Positions 16,150-24,048 of a stretch of 50,209 nucleotides of DNA are shown here, in pieces. Under the pieces are notes generated by a model. The model worked only from the letters and a program-made list of their open reading frames with translations. It searched no databases and had not been told where the DNA came from. The stretch comes from Anaerosporobacter mobilis DSM 15930 (GTDB lineage Bacteria; Bacillota; Clostridia; Lachnospirales; Lachnospiraceae): assembly GCF_900142955.1 (NCBI RefSeq), contig NZ_FRCP01000010.1, positions 225,436-275,644 on the forward strand, given 5' to 3'. How positions within the stretch are numbered: position 1 is the stretch's first letter; each line of letters begins with the position of its first letter. A program made the position numbers and the translations under genes.

Positions 16150-18369
16150 TTGGCTGAAACAATTCAGGGTTATGTTGAAAAAATAGTATATCGTAATCAA
16201 GAAAATGGTTATACCGTGCTAAGCTTAACAGGAGAAGATGATGATATAACCTGTGTAGGAAGTTTTCCGTTTATCAATGAAGGAGAATATGTAGAATTAC
16301 AAGGTAACTATATCTCGCACCAAATATATGGCGACCAGTTTCAAGTACAAAGCTATGATATTAAAGAACCAGAGGATATGATGTCAATGGAGCGATATCT
16401 TGGTTCTGGAGCAGTAAAAGGAATTGGTGTTGCCCTTGCGGCGCGGATTGTTCGCAAGTTTAAGGAAGATACCTTTCGTATTATAGAACAAGAGCCAGAG
16501 CGATTGGCAGAAGTAAAGGGAATTAGTGTAGCGAAAGCGCAAGAGATTGGCACCCAATTCGAGGATAAGAAGGATTTGCGTGATGCAATGTTATTCTTAC
16601 AAAAGTACGGTATTACCAATAATTTAGCGGTAAAGATATATAAGCAATATGGAAGTCGTATGTATGAAGTGATAAGAGAAAATCCATATAAATTAGCGGA
16701 TGATATTAGTGGGGTAGGATTTCGAATTGCAGATGAGATTGCTTCCAAAGTAGGTATAGGAGGCGATGCAGAATTTCGTATTAAAGCAGGGGTATTATAT
16801 GCATTGTTGCAAGCTTCCCAGTCGGGTAATGTTTATCTGCCGATGGATTTGCTGATTGCTAAGACCGCACAGATGCTAATAATTGAACCGGATAAGATTG
16901 AAAAACATATCATGGATATGATGATTGACAAGAGAGTCGTAATCAAAGAAATTGATGATAAGAAAGTAGTTTATAGTACGAATTATTATTATAGCGAGCT
17001 AAATGTAGCACGTATGCTTCATGATCTGAATGAACAATACGATGTGGGTATTGATGAAATTATAGATAGAGTTAAGAAAATCGAGAAGATTGAGAAGATA
17101 GAGTTAGATGAGATGCAAAGGGATGCTGTTGTGGAAGCAGTGCGTAATGGTGTACTTGTTATAACCGGTGGACCAGGTACTGGTAAGACAACTACGATTA
17201 ATACAATTATTAAATTCTTTGAAGCAGAAGGGTTAGATTTTCTATTAGCAGCACCTACAGGACGTGCAGCCAAGAGAATGAGTGAAACCACAGGATATGA
17301 GGCGCAGACAATTCATCGATTATTAGAATTATCAGGAGCTCCAGATGATTCTAATACAAGGCTTAATTTTGAGAAGAATGAGGAGAATCCATTAGAAGCG
17401 GATGCCATTATTATCGATGAGATGTCTATGGTTGATATCAGCTTGATGAATGCACTTTTACGAGCCATTACTGTGGGAACAAGAGTGATCTTAGTCGGTG
17501 ATGTTAATCAGTTACCTTCTGTAGGGCCTGGAAATGTTTTGAAAGATATTATTACTTCGAATGCTTTTCATGTTGTTAAATTAAACAAGATATTTAGACA
17601 GGCAAAAGAAAGTGATATTATTGTTAATGCCCATAAGATTAATAGGGGAGAGCCAATTACACTAGATAATAAGAGTAGAGACTTCTTCATGTTAAAACGA
17701 GATGATGTTACTGTGATTATACAAGTCATGCTTACGCTGATTAAGTATAAGATGCCAAAATACGTAAATGCAAAACCATATGATATTCAGGTGCTTACGC
17801 CAATGAGAAAAGGCGAACTTGGTGTGGACCGACTTAATCAGGTATTGCAGATGTATCTTAATCCAGTTGAGACAGGTAAAAGGGAGAAAGAGATATCAGG
17901 TCGTATCTTCCGTGAGGGAGATAAGGTAATGCAGATTAAGAATAACTATCAGATTGAATGGGAGTGTAAGAGTCAATTTGGATTGAGTTTTGAGAAAGGT
18001 ACTGGCGTGTTTAATGGAGATACCGGAATCATTAAAGAAATCAACTTATACTCAGAAATTATAACGGTAGTATTTGATGAGATACGTTATGTGGAGTACT
18101 CTTTTCAACAAGCGGATGAGTTAGAACTAGCGTATGCAATAACAATTCACAAATCACAAGGAAGCGAATATCCAGCGGTGATCATTCCTGTATTATCAGG
18201 ACCTAAGATGCTTTTGCACCGAAACTTATTATATACAGCAGTTACAAGAGCAAAGAGCTGCGTAACGTTGGTAGGTAGTAGTTCTGTAGTGCAATCTATG
18301 ATTGACAATGTAAGTGAACAAGAGAGATATACAAGCCTAGATACCAGATTGAAAGAAATTATGAAATAG
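16150..18369 (+). CDS. recD2: RecD2-type ATP-dependent DNA helicase
   Basis: Superfamily 1B 5'-3' DNA helicase, 739 aa, of the RecD2 class that works without RecBC. An N-terminal OB-like region is followed by helix-hairpin-helix-type repeats (about residues 80-200: GIGVALAARIV, VKGISVAKAQEIG, ISGVGFRIADEIASKVG). The helicase core has Walker A GGPGTGKTTT (Lys346), Walker B IIIDEMSMVD, GDVNQLPSVGPG (motif III), and the C-terminal AITIHKSQGSEYPAVIIP and LLYTAVTRAK (motifs V/VI). It starts with TTG after GGAGGAATAACAA. In B. subtilis and Deinococcus RecD2 acts in repair and fork progression. Confidence 0.95.
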   Translation: MAETIQGYVEKIVYRNQENGYTVLSLTGEDDDITCVGSFPFINEGEYVELQGNYISHQIYGDQFQVQSYDIKEPEDMMSMERYLGSGAVKGIGVALAARIVRKFKEDTFRIIEQEPERLAEVKGISVAKAQEIGTQFEDKKDLRDAMLFLQKYGITNNLAVKIYKQYGSRMYEVIRENPYKLADDISGVGFRIADEIASKVGIGGDAEFRIKAGVLYALLQASQSGNVYLPMDLLIAKTAQMLIIEPDKIEKHIMDMMIDKRVVIKEIDDKKVVYSTNYYYSELNVARMLHDLNEQYDVGIDEIIDRVKKIEKIEKIELDEMQRDAVVEAVRNGVLVITGGPGTGKTTTINTIIKFFEAEGLDFLLAAPTGRAAKRMSETTGYEAQTIHRLLELSGAPDDSNTRLNFEKNEENPLEADAIIIDEMSMVDISLMNALLRAITVGTRVILVGDVNQLPSVGPGNVLKDIITSNAFHVVKLNKIFRQAKESDIIVNAHKINRGEPITLDNKSRDFFMLKRDDVTVIIQVMLTLIKYKMPKYVNAKPYDIQVLTPMRKGELGVDRLNQVLQMYLNPVETGKREKEISGRIFREGDKVMQIKNNYQIEWECKSQFGLSFEKGTGVFNGDTGIIKEINLYSEIITVVFDEIRYVEYSFQQADELELAYAITIHKSQGSEYPAVIIPVLSGPKMLLHRNLLYTAVTRAKSCVTLVGSSSVVQSMIDNVSEQERYTSLDTRLKEIMK

Positions 18370-18525
18370 TTAAAGAGTACAGAAAACTCTAATAATTATT
18401 ATGTTTATTATAGAAAACATTTACAAAACATTTACAAAACATGATTTTTAGTGGTGCATTATCAGGGAATATAATGTATAATGTCAATATACATTGTTAA
18501 TTAAAGTAAAAAGGGAGACGAGGCT

Positions 18526-19233
18526 ATTAGTATAATTGATTACGTATATCCGAACCGTTGTCCTGTGTGTGGAGATATTATTACACCAAGGCAACAAACT
18601 GTTTGTCCAGGGTGTGTTAATATATTTCAGGTAATAAAAAGTCCTAAGTGTTTGAAATGCGGGAAACCAATAGAACAGGAGGAACAAGAGTATTGTTTTG
18701 ACTGTACAAAGTCTACATTTCATTACAATAGAGGCTTTGCACTGTGGATCTATGATGAAAAGGTTAAGAAGTCAATCGCGAACTTCAAGTTCCATCATAG
18801 ACGCGAATACAGTAAGTATTATATTCAAGAAATTTTACATTATTATAGGCAAGAGATTATAAAAGTATCGCCAGAGGTACTGGTTCCCGTGCCTTTACAT
18901 AAGTCAAAATTAAAAGAGAGAGGATTTAATCAAGCATATCTGTTAGCAAGAGGAATAAGTAAAAGTGTAGGGATACCGGTTGTTGAGAATTACCTATTAC
19001 GTAGCCATAAAACGAAAGCTCAAAAGAGATTGAATGATAGAGAAAGAGCAAATAACTTACAGGGGGCATTTACTGTGAATCCGGCTTACAGCTTTGCATC
19101 ATATAGTAAAGTTATGTTGGTTGATGATATATATACAACTGGCAGTACGATAGATGCATGCGCACAGGTGTTATTGCAAACAGGTGTGACAGAAGTTGAT
19201 TTTTTCAGCTTAACTATAGGAAAAGGTTTTTAG
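18526..19233 (+). CDS. comFC: ComFC-like phosphoribosyltransferase-fold protein with N-terminal zinc finger; apparently non-standard start
   Basis: Homologue of ComFC, the competence protein with a phosphoribosyltransferase fold; the usual signature VMLVDDIYTTGST (PRPP loop) is near the C-terminus, and VPVPLHKSKLKERGFNQAYLLA is the family core. The zinc finger begins with Cys-Pro-Val-Cys encoded at 18559-18570, followed by CPGC, CLKCG and CFDC. The first ATG/GTG/TTG in frame is GTG at 18565, inside that finger, so translation must begin upstream; the open frame back to the stop at 18502 holds only ATT (18526, 18535) and ATA (18532) as near-start codons, behind a good ribosome binding site (GGGAGACGAGG). 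I mark ATT 18526, giving 235 aa. The next gene is yvyF, as in B. subtilis comFC-yvyF. Confidence 0.85.
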   Translation: MSIIDYVYPNRCPVCGDIITPRQQTVCPGCVNIFQVIKSPKCLKCGKPIEQEEQEYCFDCTKSTFHYNRGFALWIYDEKVKKSIANFKFHHRREYSKYYIQEILHYYRQEIIKVSPEVLVPVPLHKSKLKERGFNQAYLLARGISKSVGIPVVENYLLRSHKTKAQKRLNDRERANNLQGAFTVNPAYSFASYSKVMLVDDIYTTGSTIDACAQVLLQTGVTEVDFFSLTIGKGF

Positions 19234-19243
19234 GAGGGATAGC

Positions 19244-19648
19244 ATGGATGTAAGAAATTGCAAAGATTGTGGAAAACTATTTAATTATATTGGAGGGGCA
19301 CCTTTGTGCCAAACTTGTTTAAAGAAACTAGACGATAAGTTTGTTCAGGTAAAAGAATATATTTATGACCATCCAGGAGCAGGAGTTCAAGAGGTTGCAG
19401 AGGAGAATGACGTTACGCCAGGACAGATTCGTAAATGGATTAGAGAGGAAAGACTTGCCTTTTCTGATGATTCACCAATTGGACTTGCTTGTGAATCATG
19501 TGGATCAACGATTAAGACTGGTCGTTTCTGTAAAAAATGTAAGGACAAGATGGTAAATAACTTAGGTAATTTATATCAAGAAAAAGTCCAAGAGCCACAA
19601 GTTAGGAAAGAATATAATTTAGCAAAGATGCGTTTTCTAGATAACTAA
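19244..19648 (+). CDS. yvyF: YvyF-like flagellar-operon zinc-ribbon protein
   Basis: A 134-aa protein of the YvyF/flagellar-operon family (known from B. subtilis comF-flgM; function unclear). An N-terminal zinc ribbon (CKDCGKLFNYIGGAPLCQTC) is followed by a helix-turn-helix-like segment (VQEVAEENDVTPGQIRKWIREERL, about 48-72) and a second Cys set (CESC...CKKC, about 85-104), which suggests nucleic-acid binding. The ATG follows TAGGAGGGATAGC and lies 10 nt after comFC, so the two are co-transcribed. In B. subtilis flgM comes next; here chemotaxis-like genes take that place. Confidence 0.88.
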   Translation: MDVRNCKDCGKLFNYIGGAPLCQTCLKKLDDKFVQVKEYIYDHPGAGVQEVAEENDVTPGQIRKWIREERLAFSDDSPIGLACESCGSTIKTGRFCKKCKDKMVNNLGNLYQEKVQEPQVRKEYNLAKMRFLDN

Positions 19649-19675
19649 GAATTATTATAGGTAGGGGGACTTGTA

Positions 19676-20170
19676 ATGAATCAGTTAACGTTGGACGTGG
19701 GGGAATTGTTTATCAACATATATAAAGAAGTGACAGCATATTTATCATGCGTCGAACTGAAAGATGTATTGCCATTTGAAGTAGAGGGGGATTGTATATC
19801 GGGAAGAATTGAGACTAAGCCCGATGCACCATACGATTTAGTTTTGTTTTGCTGTATGTCGCAGGAATTAGCGAAGCAAATCGTAAATGATATGAGTAAT
19901 GGAAATGTTAGTTCACAGGAAGATATAATAATTTATATAAAGGAATATATTAATATAGCAAGCGGACGGGCTGTTTCAACAATTAATAATCATATAGGAA
20001 AATCAGCTAGATTTTGTATCCCAGAAGTTCAGAACGGTAAATTAGATATTGGTGCTACAGATAGATACGAGAGTTATGCTAGTGTTTTTTTTAGAAGTGA
20101 ATATGGGGAAATGATCTTAAAGGTTGCATACACAATCAACTGTTGCTTGAAATTAACAGATCGTGTATAA
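19676..20170 (+). CDS. CheX/CheC-like domain protein (putative phosphatase or adaptor)
   Basis: A 164-aa protein resembling CheX, the CheY-P phosphatase. The motif Glu90-x-x-Asn93 inside IKEYINIASGRAVSTINNHIG matches the single E-x2-N catalytic signature of the CheC/CheX/FliY family. No membrane segments. The ATG follows GTAGGGGGACTT. It is 27 nt after yvyF and 18 nt before a stand-alone receiver protein, whose phosphate it may remove. Known for the family: dephosphorylation of CheY. Inferred: that the two neighbours form a pair. Confidence 0.75.
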   Translation: MNQLTLDVGELFINIYKEVTAYLSCVELKDVLPFEVEGDCISGRIETKPDAPYDLVLFCCMSQELAKQIVNDMSNGNVSSQEDIIIYIKEYINIASGRAVSTINNHIGKSARFCIPEVQNGKLDIGATDRYESYASVFFRSEYGEMILKVAYTINCCLKLTDRV

Positions 20171-20188
20171 CTTAGAGGAGGTAATATT

Positions 20189-20554
20189 ATGAGTAAAACA
20201 ATATTAATAATAGATGATTCTCCATTTATAAAAAGACAGATAACAGAGTTAACACAGAAACATGATTATACGGTAATGGGACATGCGGTAAATGGTGAAG
20301 AAGGAATTCGTATGTTCACAGAGATTAAACCAGATCTAACTATTTTAGATATAGTCATGCCTGGTATAGATGGAATGGAGACAGCTTCTGTGTTATTACA
20401 AGAAGAACCAGGTGCTAAGATACTTATGTTAAGTTCTATATGTGATGCAGATACAATTGATGAAGTTAAAAGTTTAGGACTAAAGTATTTAATCCCAAAA
20501 CCAATAGAACCAGAACTATTACTGGCTACTATGGAAATGTTAATGAAAAACTAA
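20189..20554 (+). CDS. Single-domain CheY-like response regulator
   Basis: A 121-aa receiver domain without output domain. Acidic pair Asp9-Asp10, phospho-acceptor Asp54 in LTILDIVMPGIDGMET, a Ser-Ser at MLSSI (the usual Thr/Ser switch position) and Lys in IPKPIEP near the end. It resembles CheY in length. The ATG follows TAGAGGAGGTAATATT. It is last in the comFC-yvyF-CheX-like operon and ends in a shared bidirectional terminator. Whether it acts on the flagellar switch or elsewhere is not shown. Confidence 0.92.
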   Translation: MSKTILIIDDSPFIKRQITELTQKHDYTVMGHAVNGEEGIRMFTEIKPDLTILDIVMPGIDGMETASVLLQEEPGAKILMLSSICDADTIDEVKSLGLKYLIPKPIEPELLLATMEMLMKN

Positions 20555-20555
20555 A

Positions 20556-20605
20556 AAAAGAGACAATTTTCAATGATCATAAACTCATAGAAAATTGTCT
20601 CTTTT
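20556..20605. terminator. Bidirectional terminator between the cheY-like gene and cvfB
   Basis: AAAAGAGACAATTTTC (20556-20571) pairs perfectly with 20590-20605. It is A-rich on the left and T-rich on the right, so it serves both converging transcripts. Confidence 0.9.
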
Positions 20606-20610
20606 ACATC

Positions 20611-21462
20611 CTATACTAGATGAATACCATCATCTTCAATGGTGATTTGTTTGTTCTTAAAGAGCCTTCCAATCGCTCTTTTGAAAGCATTCTTACTTAA
20701 GTTAAATTTGTTTTTGATATCTTCAGGATCTGATTTGTCGTTATATGGTAAGAAACCGTTACTCGATTTAAGTGCTTCGAAAACAACAGTAGCATCTTCG
20801 TCAAGTTGCAGATAAGATTTTTCTCTTATGCTTAGATTAAGCTTTCCGTCTTCCCTTACGTTAATAACACGGGCAGAAATCAAATCTCCAGGTTTATAAT
20901 TTACGAAAAGCTCATTTTTAGGTATAAGTGCAGAGTATTTGCTATCTACGGCAACGAATGTACCAAAGTTTCTACTTAGTTCGTAAACAATACCTTCTAC
21001 TTTATCGTCTTTTTGGTATGGAGAATCTGTTTGTAGATATTCATACACTTTCATAGTAGCGCATAAACGATTACTTTTGTCAATATAAAGGCTTACAAGA
21101 ATTTGATCTCCAACTTTAACTTGTGAAGTTTGTTCTTTGAAAGGCAAAAGAAGATCTTTTGAAAGCCCCCAATCAAGAAAAGCACCGATTGATGCAACTT
21201 CTTTAACTGTAAGAACACTTAAATTACCGATAGTTAATGGTGGGATTGTAGTTGTTGCAATCATACGGTCTTCAGAATCTTTATATAGGAAGACTTCGAT
21301 AGTATCGTTTTCCTTTGCCCTTTCAGGAAGCTGCTTTTTTGGTAGTAAAACTTCGCCGTTCTTAACACTTGCTCCGTCAGCGTTGCTATCTACATCTACT
21401 AGATAAGCACCGAACTCAACAAAGCGGTTTATTTTTAATGTTTGTATTTCTCCTAAATGCAT
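20611..21462 (-). CDS. cvfB: CvfB/YitL-family S1 RNA-binding protein
   Basis: A 283-aa protein of the CvfB family with tandem S1-type RNA-binding domains and a C-terminal winged helix. Segments that fit: N-terminal LGEIQTLKINRFVEFGAYLVD, VLTVKEVASIGAFLDWGLSKDLLLPFKEQ, GIVYELSRNFGTFVAVDSKYSALIPKNELF and the helical end NKFNLSKNAFKRAIGRLFKNKQITIEDDGIHL. In Staphylococcus CvfB affects virulence gene expression. The ATG at 21462 follows AAAGGATTACT; the longer frame to 21552 overlaps the thioesterase gene and is not used. It is co-transcribed with the thioesterase 26 nt upstream. Confidence 0.9.
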   Translation of the reverse strand: MHLGEIQTLKINRFVEFGAYLVDVDSNADGASVKNGEVLLPKKQLPERAKENDTIEVFLYKDSEDRMIATTTIPPLTIGNLSVLTVKEVASIGAFLDWGLSKDLLLPFKEQTSQVKVGDQILVSLYIDKSNRLCATMKVYEYLQTDSPYQKDDKVEGIVYELSRNFGTFVAVDSKYSALIPKNELFVNYKPGDLISARVINVREDGKLNLSIREKSYLQLDEDATVVFEALKSSNGFLPYNDKSDPEDIKNKFNLSKNAFKRAIGRLFKNKQITIEDDGIHLV

Positions 21463-21488
21463 ATAGTAATCCTTTCTATAATAAGTTA

Positions 21489-22193
21489 TTATGCTATAAA
21501 TTGTATTATCGCATATGGTTTTCCATTTGGCATACAGAGTGTAACAATACATTCCTTATCGGATATCGTGTACTTAGGAATAATCGTATCACCAAGAAGA
21601 GCTGATGTACGGTAATCTGCACGCAGTTCATGCGTAATAAAATCTTCCGGAAGCAATTCTTCTGCTATCTTAATATATTGTCCATTATTTACATGATTAT
21701 TAGTATCTAGGAATGAACTGGCAACAATAATAGGTTGTCCTTCTTGTAATTCACTAGGTATTTTAATCTTCCTAGGTGCGTAATCCATATCAATGCAATC
21801 TTTTAATGGGTATGCTGACGTGATTTTTTCGTCAAGTTTAACAGGATGTCCCGTATCCAGATCTACTAGAATCCAAATTGAGTTTGCATAAGCACAAACC
21901 TCATTAGACGCATCTGTTATAGTGAAATTACGGTAACCAAACATACTGTCAAAACCATATGCCCATGTAGATGTGGTTATAGACTCTCCGAAAATAGGAT
22001 TACGGTTTACGATGATTTGCCAAGAGCTTAACATCCATGCACGTTTTACTTCATTCATGTAATCAATACCCACATGTAGATCTTCAGATTGAAAGGTAGT
22101 ACAATCCTGAAAATAGTTTATTATTCCAGCTAGATCTAACTGTCTGTTTATGTCTACTTCGCTATAGCGAACTCTATTTGTAAAACTATACAT
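21489..22193 (-). CDS. Acyl-ACP thioesterase (FatA/FatB family)
   Basis: Releases fatty acids from acyl carrier protein. At 234 aa it is two hotdog domains: the first carries YSEVDINRQLDLAGIINYFQDCTTFQSEDL and WMLSSWQIIVNRNPIFGE, the second has the catalytic-region motif SFLDTNNHVNNGQYIKIAEELL, the Asn-His part of the known catalytic set. The start follows AAAGGTATGATT. Bacterial members may release short or medium chains; the chain length cannot be told. It leads a two-gene minus-strand operon with cvfB, and its upstream region is filled by a mini-hairpin repeat. Confidence 0.92.
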   Translation of the reverse strand: MYSFTNRVRYSEVDINRQLDLAGIINYFQDCTTFQSEDLHVGIDYMNEVKRAWMLSSWQIIVNRNPIFGESITTSTWAYGFDSMFGYRNFTITDASNEVCAYANSIWILVDLDTGHPVKLDEKITSAYPLKDCIDMDYAPRKIKIPSELQEGQPIIVASSFLDTNNHVNNGQYIKIAEELLPEDFITHELRADYRTSALLGDTIIPKYTISDKECIVTLCMPNGKPYAIIQFIA

Positions 22194-22608
22194 TACTAAT
22201 CATACCTTTCTGCTCATTAACTTATGACTCCTGCGGAGTACTGGTCTTTCACTACGTGAAACCCCTGGAAGTAGCTTTGCTACTTTCAAAGAAAGTTAAA
22301 AAATAAAATAGACTCGAGAAATTACGTTGTAATTTCCCTCGTTAACTTATGACTCCTGCGGAGTACTGGTCTTTCACTACGTGAAACCCCTGAAAGTAGC
22401 TTTGCTACTTTCCATAAGTTACATTATAACATTGTTTTGGGGTTTTAGATAGAAGGAATTTATCGTTCACTATTTGTAAAGTAATGTAAGCTTGCTTGGG
22501 ACATGCATGGGATTAAGATTGAAACAATTTTATTTTAGTACTGTAAAATTATAAATTATGGTATATAATAAGTAGATAGAATGAAGGATTTATATAGGAG
22601 GACTTAGA
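22194..22608. other. Divergent intergenic region between the thioesterase and ridA
   Basis: A 415-nt gap. Its left half is the mini-hairpin repeat block; the right half (22431-22608) is AT-rich and contains a TATAAT at 22564-22569 ahead of ridA, with only a weak -35 (TGTAAA, 22542-22547). Confidence 0.5.
22214..22415 (-). repeat. Modular mini-hairpin repeat, copy B with an internal tandem duplication
   Basis: A 72-nt unit occurs at 22217-22288 and 22342-22413 with one mismatch (period 125 nt). Each unit holds hairpins ACTCC/GGAGT around TGC (22227-22239), a bulged GGT-TTCAC/GTGAAACC (22243-22263) and GAAGTAG/CTACTT around CTTTG (22268-22285). Between the units lies GAAATTAC/GTAATTTC around GTT (22318-22336). 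22308-22355 is the reverse complement of 1-48. Relative to the gene it precedes (minus-strand thioesterase) it has the same orientation as copy A has to the kinase gene. Confidence 0.88.
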
Positions 22609-22989
22609 ATGAAGACAATTATTAGTACAGATAAAGCACCACAAGCAATTGGACCTTACTCGCAAGCGGTTGAAGTTAATGGAGTGATTTATACATCTGG
22701 TATGATTCCTATTAATCCGGCTGATGGCACATTAGTTACAGGAGCGGTAGAAGAACAAGCAGAACAAGCTCTTAAGAATCTAAAAGCTCTTATTGAAGAA
22801 TCTGGTTCAAGCATGGATAAAGTAATTAAAACTACAGTATTCATTAAAGATATGAATGATTTTGCTAAGATTAATGAAGTGTATGCGAGATATTTTACGG
22901 ATAACTATCCATCACGTTCATGTGTTGAAGTTGCTAGGTTACCAAAAGACGTACTTATAGAAATAGAAGCCATTGCCATTAAACAATAG
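22609..22989 (+). CDS. ridA: RidA-family reactive enamine/imine deaminase
   Basis: A 126-aa RidA (YjgF/YER057c/UK114) protein, which hydrolyses reactive 2-aminoacrylate-type enamines made by PLP enzymes. The family pattern is complete: STDKAPQAIGPYSQAVEVNGVIYTSG, EEQAEQALKNLKALIEESGSSMDKVIKTTVFI and the signature YPSRSCVEVARLPKDVLIEIEAIA with the key arginine in PSRSCVEV. The ATG follows TAGGAGGACTTAGA. It may run on into the small gene at 23070, with an 80-nt gap. Confidence 0.96.
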   Translation: MKTIISTDKAPQAIGPYSQAVEVNGVIYTSGMIPINPADGTLVTGAVEEQAEQALKNLKALIEESGSSMDKVIKTTVFIKDMNDFAKINEVYARYFTDNYPSRSCVEVARLPKDVLIEIEAIAIKQ

Positions 22990-23069
22990 AAAACAAGTTA
23001 TGCGGATTTTTTATCAGTATGAATAGATACAAGTAATATTATATTTTGTGAAAGGAGCAGGAGTACAAG

Positions 23070-23306
23070 TTGAAGATTACGAATATATCAGATATGGAAG
23101 CATTCTTTAAGATGATTGATTCCTGTAAAGGAAAAGTAGAATTAGTTTCAGAGGAGGGAGATCGCCTTAATCTGAAATCTAAATTGTCCCAATATGTATC
23201 TTTAGCGCGTGTATTTTCAGAGGGAGTAATTGATCAATTAGATATAATTGCTTATGAACCTGAGGATATCGAACGTATTGAGGAATATGTATCAAACAAT
23301 CAATAA
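23070..23306 (+). CDS. Small conserved protein of unknown function (78 aa)
   Basis: TTG start 5 nt after AAAGGAGCAGGAG-type ribosome binding sequence. The 78-aa acidic protein (MEAFFKMIDSCKGKVELVSEEGDRLNLKSKLSQYVSLARVFSEG...LDIIAYEPEDIERIEEYV) has no membrane segment or recognised catalytic motif. From memory, close relatives in Lachnospiraceae are often auto-labelled polyA polymerase; nothing in so short a protein supports that. The alternating strand and helix pattern and length vaguely recall HPr-sized domains, but without the active-site histidine motif. A hairpin terminator follows. Confidence 0.75.
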   Translation: MKITNISDMEAFFKMIDSCKGKVELVSEEGDRLNLKSKLSQYVSLARVFSEGVIDQLDIIAYEPEDIERIEEYVSNNQ

Positions 23307-23316
23307 TAGAGTATAG

Positions 23317-23343
23317 ATGGGGGCTTTCGTAGAAAGTCCCCAT
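23317..23343 (+). terminator. Hairpin terminator after the 78-aa gene
   Basis: ATGGGGGCTTTC (23317-23328) pairs with GAAAGTCCCCAT (23332-23343) with one G-U, loop GTA, followed by a T/A-rich stretch. Confidence 0.75.
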
Positions 23344-23439
23344 TTATATAATATATGTAATGTTACTATTATGAGTTAATTATCATAGTGCAAACTACTA
23401 GTAGATTTGTTATAATACAAATAACTGAAAGGAGGAGTT

Positions 23440-24036
23440 GTGTTGGACTCGATAGACTATTATAATCGGTTCGCTTCGGAGTATTATGAAAAGACAGTGA
23501 ACGTGACTATGCAAGAGCAATTAAAACAATTTATGGAATTACTACCTGTTGGAGGGGCCGTTTTAGACCTTGGTTGTGGGTCTGGGAGAGATAGTTTGTT
23601 CTTAGTGGAAGAAGGATTTGATGTTACTTCTTTAGATGGTGCAAGGAAGATGTGTGAATTGGCACAGATCCATGTTGGCCAGGAAGTTTTGAACTTAACG
23701 TATGATCAACTAGATTTTAATGAGGTGTTTGATGGTGTATGGGCTTGTGCTTCATTGGTTCATGAAGATCCAGATAAATTACCGGTAACATTACAAAGAG
23801 TGTTTGATTGCTTAAAATCAGAAGGCGTTATGTATATGTCTTTTCGCTATGGGGACTTTATAGGTTTTAATAGTGATATTAATTTTTTCGCATATACGGA
23901 AGATACTTTCCATAGTGTATTAGAACAATGTAGAGAAAAACAGAATATAGAGATTATTGATGTATTCATAACGAAGGACAGTAGGCAAGAGTTCCTAGAT
24001 AATGAATGGATTAATATATATATCAGAAAATTATAG
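23440..24036 (+). CDS. Class I SAM-dependent methyltransferase
   Basis: A 198-aa methyltransferase of the small TehB/UbiE-like type. Motif I VLDLGCGSGRDSLFL binds SAM, the acidic end of strand 2 is SLDGARKM, and motif II lies around EVFDGVWACASLVHE. The start GASEYYEKT-type N-terminus (YYNRFASEYYEKTV) is common in this group. It begins at GTG 23440, with TTG 23443 as the alternative, right after GAAAGGAGGAG. The substrate is unknown. A CPBP protease gene follows 12 nt later, probably co-transcribed. Confidence 0.9.
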   Translation: MLDSIDYYNRFASEYYEKTVNVTMQEQLKQFMELLPVGGAVLDLGCGSGRDSLFLVEEGFDVTSLDGARKMCELAQIHVGQEVLNLTYDQLDFNEVFDGVWACASLVHEDPDKLPVTLQRVFDCLKSEGVMYMSFRYGDFIGFNSDINFFAYTEDTFHSVLEQCREKQNIEIIDVFITKDSRQEFLDNEWINIYIRKL

Positions 24037-24048
24037 GAGCGAAACTTT

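Noticed and set aside
18385..18445. Short AACATTTACAA-type tandem repeat as a CRISPR-like or iteron array
   Set aside because: Under three units of 11 nt without spacers; too little to support an array or an origin.
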